A stretch of DNA of 64,000 bases, taken from Pseudomonas capeferrum (GTDB lineage Bacteria > Pseudomonadota > Gammaproteobacteria > Pseudomonadales > Pseudomonadaceae). The DNA is taken from the NCBI RefSeq assembly GCF_013523055.1, contig NZ_JAAMQM010000002.1, positions 304,696-368,695 on the forward strand. The letters run 5' to 3'. Below are positions 61,294 to 64,000 of this stretch, in pieces (position 1 is the stretch's first letter; each line of letters opens with the position of its first letter). The notes beneath the pieces were generated by a model. The model was not told the origin of the DNA and made no database searches. It saw nothing but the letters and a program-made list of their open reading frames with translations. Position numbers and translations under genes: made by a program.

Positions 61294-61340
61294 TGCATGA
61301 AAAAGCCCCTGAACCTAGCGGTCAGGGGCTTTTTCATGCA
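61294..61340. terminator. Bidirectional Rho-independent terminator
   Basis: TGCATGAAAAAGCCCCTGA (61294-61312) pairs perfectly over 19 bp with TCAGGGGCTTTTTCATGCA (61322-61340) around a 9-nt loop. A-runs and T-runs flank the GC core, so it can terminate both the MFS gene and etfQO. Confidence 0.92.
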
Positions 61341-61359
61341 GCGAGACAAAGCTTGCAGC

Positions 61360-63024
61360 TTACATGTTCGGGTAGTTCGGCCCGCCAGCGCCTTCAGGGG
61401 TGACCCAGGTGATGTTCTGGGAAGGGTCCTTGATGTCGCACGTCTTGCAATGCACGCAGTTCTGCGCGTTGATCTGGAAGCGCTTGGCGCCATCTTCCTG
61501 GGTCACCACCTCGTAGACGCCCGCCGGGCAATAACGCTGGGCCGGTTCGTCGTACAGCGGAAGGTTGGTACCGATCGGGATATTCGGGTCGGTCAGGCGC
61601 AGGTGGCAGGGTTGTTCCTCTTCATGGTTGGTGCTGGAAAGGAATACCGAGCTGAGCTTGTCGAAGCTGAGCTTGCCGTCCGGTTTGGGGTAGACGATCT
61701 TCTTCGCGTCGGCGGCCAGCTTCATGCAGGCATAGTCGGGCTTGGTGTCACGTAGGGTGAACGGCAGCTTGCCGCTGAACCAGTTCTGGTCGATGTAGTT
61801 GAACGCCGCGCCGAACAGCGGCCCGAACTTGTGCATGGCCGGGCCGAAGTTGCGGCTGGCGAACAGTTCATCGTGCAGCCAGCTGGCCTTGAAGGTATCG
61901 ACATACCCGTTGAGCTGATCGCCACCTTCGCTGCCGCCGAGCAACGCGTCGGCCACGGCTTCGGCGGCCAGCATGCCGGACTTCATGGCCGTGTGGCTGC
62001 CCTTGATCTTGGAAAAGTTCATGGTGCCCAGGTCGCAGCCGATCAGGGCGCCGCCGTTGAAGACCATTTTCGGCAGCGAGTTGATACCGCCCTTGGTAAT
62101 GGCGCGGGCGCCGTAGCTTATACGCTTGCCGCCTTCCAGGTATTGCTTGAATACCGGGTGATGCTTGAGTCGCTGGAATTCGTCGAACGGCGAGAGGTGC
62201 GGGTTGGCATAGGAAAGGTCGACGATCAGGCCGACTACCACCTGATTGTTTTCCAGGTGGTAGAAGAACGAGCCCCCCATGTTCTCGGTGCCGACCACGT
62301 CCAATGGCCAGCCGGCGGTGTGCACGACCAGCCCCTGTTCGTGCTTGCTCGGATCGATTTCCCAGATTTCCTTGATACCGATGCCGTAATGCTGGACGTC
62401 GGACTCGCTGTCCAGGTTGAAGCGCTTGATCAGTTGCTTGCCGATATGGCCACGGCAGCCTTCGGCGAACAGTGTGTACTTGGCGCGCAGTTCCATGCCG
62501 GGGGTATAGAGGCCGTCCTTGGACTGGCCTTCGCGGTCTACACCCAGATCACCCGTGATGATCCCGCGGACCACGCCGTTTTCATCGAACAGCGCTTCCT
62601 GGGCGGCGAAGCCAGGGTAGACCTCGACGCCAAGGTTTTCCGCCTGCTGGGCCAGCCAGCGGCACAGGTTGCCGAGGGAAATGATGTAGTTGCCCTGGTT
62701 GTGCATGGTCTTGGGCACGAACAGGTCGGGTACCTTGACCGAGCTGTTTTCGTCCTTGAGGACGTAGATGTCGTCGCGCTTGACCTCGGTGTTGAGCGGC
62801 GCGCCCAGTTCCTTCCAGTCGGGGAACAGCTCGGCGAGAGCGCGCGGCTCGAACACGGCGCCAGAGAGGATATGCGCACCAACCTCGGAGCCTTTCTCGA
62901 CCACGCAGACGCTGATCTCGCTACCGGCTTCGGCGGCCTTCTGCTTCAGGCGGCAGGCGGCGGACAGGCCTGCCGGCCCTGCGCCGACAATGACCACGTC
63001 GAATTCCATGTATTCGCGTTCCAC
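61360..63024 (-). CDS. etfQO: Electron transfer flavoprotein-ubiquinone oxidoreductase
   Basis: Inner-membrane FAD/[4Fe-4S] enzyme passing electrons from reduced ETF (from acyl-CoA dehydrogenases) to ubiquinone. 554 residues from GTG 63024 (MEREYMEFDVVIVGAGPAGL), with AGGAGA 6 nt upstream; TTG 63042 overlaps that motif. The FAD dinucleotide-binding fold is VIVGAGPAGLSAACRLKQKA (residues ~9-28), with GAHILSGAVFEPRALAELFP beyond it. The C-terminal ferredoxin-like domain has CPAGVYEVV and CVHCKTCDIKDPSQNITWV, giving the four cluster cysteines (~490-535). It is divergent from etfB, its redox partner. Confidence 0.97.
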   Translation of the reverse strand: MEREYMEFDVVIVGAGPAGLSAACRLKQKAAEAGSEISVCVVEKGSEVGAHILSGAVFEPRALAELFPDWKELGAPLNTEVKRDDIYVLKDENSSVKVPDLFVPKTMHNQGNYIISLGNLCRWLAQQAENLGVEVYPGFAAQEALFDENGVVRGIITGDLGVDREGQSKDGLYTPGMELRAKYTLFAEGCRGHIGKQLIKRFNLDSESDVQHYGIGIKEIWEIDPSKHEQGLVVHTAGWPLDVVGTENMGGSFFYHLENNQVVVGLIVDLSYANPHLSPFDEFQRLKHHPVFKQYLEGGKRISYGARAITKGGINSLPKMVFNGGALIGCDLGTMNFSKIKGSHTAMKSGMLAAEAVADALLGGSEGGDQLNGYVDTFKASWLHDELFASRNFGPAMHKFGPLFGAAFNYIDQNWFSGKLPFTLRDTKPDYACMKLAADAKKIVYPKPDGKLSFDKLSSVFLSSTNHEEEQPCHLRLTDPNIPIGTNLPLYDEPAQRYCPAGVYEVVTQEDGAKRFQINAQNCVHCKTCDIKDPSQNITWVTPEGAGGPNYPNM

Positions 63025-63564
63025 AGATTCTCTCCTACTCAAGGCTCATCGCTGTTGCTGGTCTGATGGATGTCGCGCGCTGATGTACAGCTGCATGGGC
63101 TGTAGCTTTCTGAATAACGCACTACACCGCTTTGGCTTGGACGCGCATTATATCTACACCACTTGGCGGGTCCAATACAAACGTTTGTTTGAATTTGCCG
63201 AAGCCCAGTAAAATCACTGAAGCGCGGCTTGAGGCTGGCGGATTTGCCGTATTGACCGCCTGGGGTGTTACGGTCAAGATACGAGCGGTTTTACGCTCGC
63301 CGTAGGCTGATCGTCGGGCGCAGGTGCACCTCTAAAAGCCAGGTGTGGAGCTGTGGATTCAAGCTGGAATCCACTTTTGTAGTGAAGTTTACACGTCACG
63401 ACAGGAAATGACCCGTGGGTTTTGCTCGCTTGGTCCAGAGATGACTGGTTGGTCATTTGTTTTTTTCCGCACCGTTCGTTTTTCAGAGGTGCCCTTGTAC
63501 CCACGCGCAATCGCCGGGACGCCCCCAGGCGACATTCTTTTCACCGGAGAGTAACGAGGAATCC
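63025..63564. other. Divergent etfQO-etfB promoter region
   Basis: 540 bp between the divergent starts, with no credible gene. It contains the PsrA-like site at 63178-63191 and AT-rich stretches near 63440-63470 and 63530-63545 (TTCTTTTCACCGGAGAG) just before etfB. At least two promoters, one per direction, must lie here. Confidence 0.6.
63178..63191. promoter_or_regulatory. PsrA-type operator in the etfQO-etfB gap
   Basis: CAAAC-GTTT-GTTTG (63178-63191) fits the PsrA motif (G/C)AAAC-N2-4-GTTT(G/C) exactly. The inner part is also a CAAACGTTTG palindrome. It is 154 bp before the etfQO GTG and 374 bp before the etfB ATG. PsrA responds to long-chain acyl compounds, which suits genes of acyl-CoA oxidation. 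Confidence 0.65.
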
Positions 63565-64000
63565 ATGAAGGTTCTTGTAGCTGTCAAACGAGTGGTCGAC
63601 TACAACGTCAAGGTTCGCGTCAAGGCGGACAGCTCCGGCGTCGACCTTGCAAACGTCAAGATGTCCATGAACCCCTTCTGCGAAATCGCCGTGGAAGAAG
63701 CCGTGCGCCTGAAGGAGAAAGGCGTGGCGACCGAGATCATCGCCGTCTCCATCGGCCCGACCGCCGCCCAGGAGCAACTGCGCACCGCGCTGGCCCTCGG
63801 CGCCGACCGTGCCATCCTGATCGAGGCCGCCGAGGAGCTGAGCTCCCTGGCCGTGGCCAAGCTGCTCAAGGCAGTGGTCGACAAGGAGCAGCCGCAGCTG
63901 GTGATCCTTGGCAAGCAGGCCATCGACAGTGACAACAACCAGACCGGCCAGATGCTGGCCGCGCTGACCGGCCATGCCCAGGGCACCTTCGCCTCCAAGG
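63565..64000 (+). CDS. etfB: Electron transfer flavoprotein subunit beta (3' partial)
   Basis: First 145 codons of the beta subunit; the gene runs off the window. [20 protein letters not shown] opens the sequence. Then come the ETF-beta features [20 protein letters not shown] (~36-55), the AMP/FAD-side loop [20 protein letters not shown], and [19 protein letters not shown] (~112-130, the DxDxxQ signature). With EtfA it forms the soluble FAD protein that collects electrons from acyl-CoA dehydrogenases and hands them to EtfQO, encoded divergently. GAGAGTAACGAGGAATCC precedes the ATG, with AGGAAT about 5 nt away. Confidence 0.96.
   Translation, partial: MKVLVAVKRVVDYNVKVRVKADSSGVDLANVKMSMNPFCEIAVEEAVRLKEKGVATEIIAVSIGPTAAQEQLRTALALGADRAILIEAAEELSSLAVAKLLKAVVDKEQPQLVILGKQAIDSDNNQTGQMLAALTGHAQGTFASK

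Overview
The window is chromosomal DNA of a high-GC fluorescent pseudomonad, most likely of the Pseudomonas putida group. The evidence is gene content and order that I recall from P. putida KT2440 and P. aeruginosa PAO1: smc-zipA-ligA-ffs, dnaX-ybaB-recR, anr-hemN-ccoSIHG, two tandem cbb3 oxidase operons, and a pyoverdine sigma factor divergent from the chromophore synthetase pvdL. No database search was possible, so all family calls rest on motifs, lengths and synteny.

Layout. 1-6.4 kb: core DNA-maintenance genes (3' part of smc, zipA, ligA) and the 4.5S RNA gene ffs. 6.7-16.3 kb: a variable block between ffs and dnaX. It holds an unrecognised three-gene operon (two small proteins plus a UvrD-like superfamily 1 helicase, 6725-9628), a REPIN with perfect 54-bp arms, a divergent MerR regulator/DUF2938 membrane protein pair, a TonB-dependent siderophore receptor, and an AT-rich decayed cassette (EamA-type exporter plus 2OG-Fe(II) oxygenase, both with several frameshifts). 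A periplasmic binding-protein-like gene closes the block. 16.5-20.2 kb: dnaX, ybaB, recR and convergent apt.

20.2-35.7 kb, almost all on the minus strand: the microaerobic respiration locus. It encodes the oxygen sensor Anr, HemN, a TauE/SafE-like membrane protein, the oxidase maturation proteins CcoS/CcoI/CcoH/CcoG, and two complete cbb3-type oxidase operons (ccoNOQP-1 and ccoNOQP-2). Anr-box-like sites lie before hemN, ccoG and ccoN2, but I see none before ccoN1. This fits one constitutive and one low-oxygen-induced oxidase. The ccoN2 site falls inside the first codons of a divergent alpha/beta hydrolase gene. 36.6-51.6 kb: ppnP, a DEDD-type exonuclease, the PvdS/PfrI iron-starvation sigma factor with a Fur box, and the 4315-residue pvdL. 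PvdL reads FAAL-PCP-C-A-PCP-C-A-PCP-E-C-A-PCP.

51.6-64 kb: an 800-bp gene-free stretch with an orphan terminator, an MFS transporter, a periplasmic disulfide-handling operon (dsbD, an Lgt-like/thioredoxin fusion, dsbG) divergent from its likely two-component system (dsbR, dsbS), a receiver-like protein without the phospho-acceptor Asp, an MHS-type MFS transporter, and divergent etfQO/etfB with a candidate PsrA site between them. etfB runs off the end of the window.

Best candidates for something undescribed are the helicase operon at 6725-9628, the decayed exporter/oxygenase cassette at 13980-15590, and the pseudo-receiver at 59409-59894.
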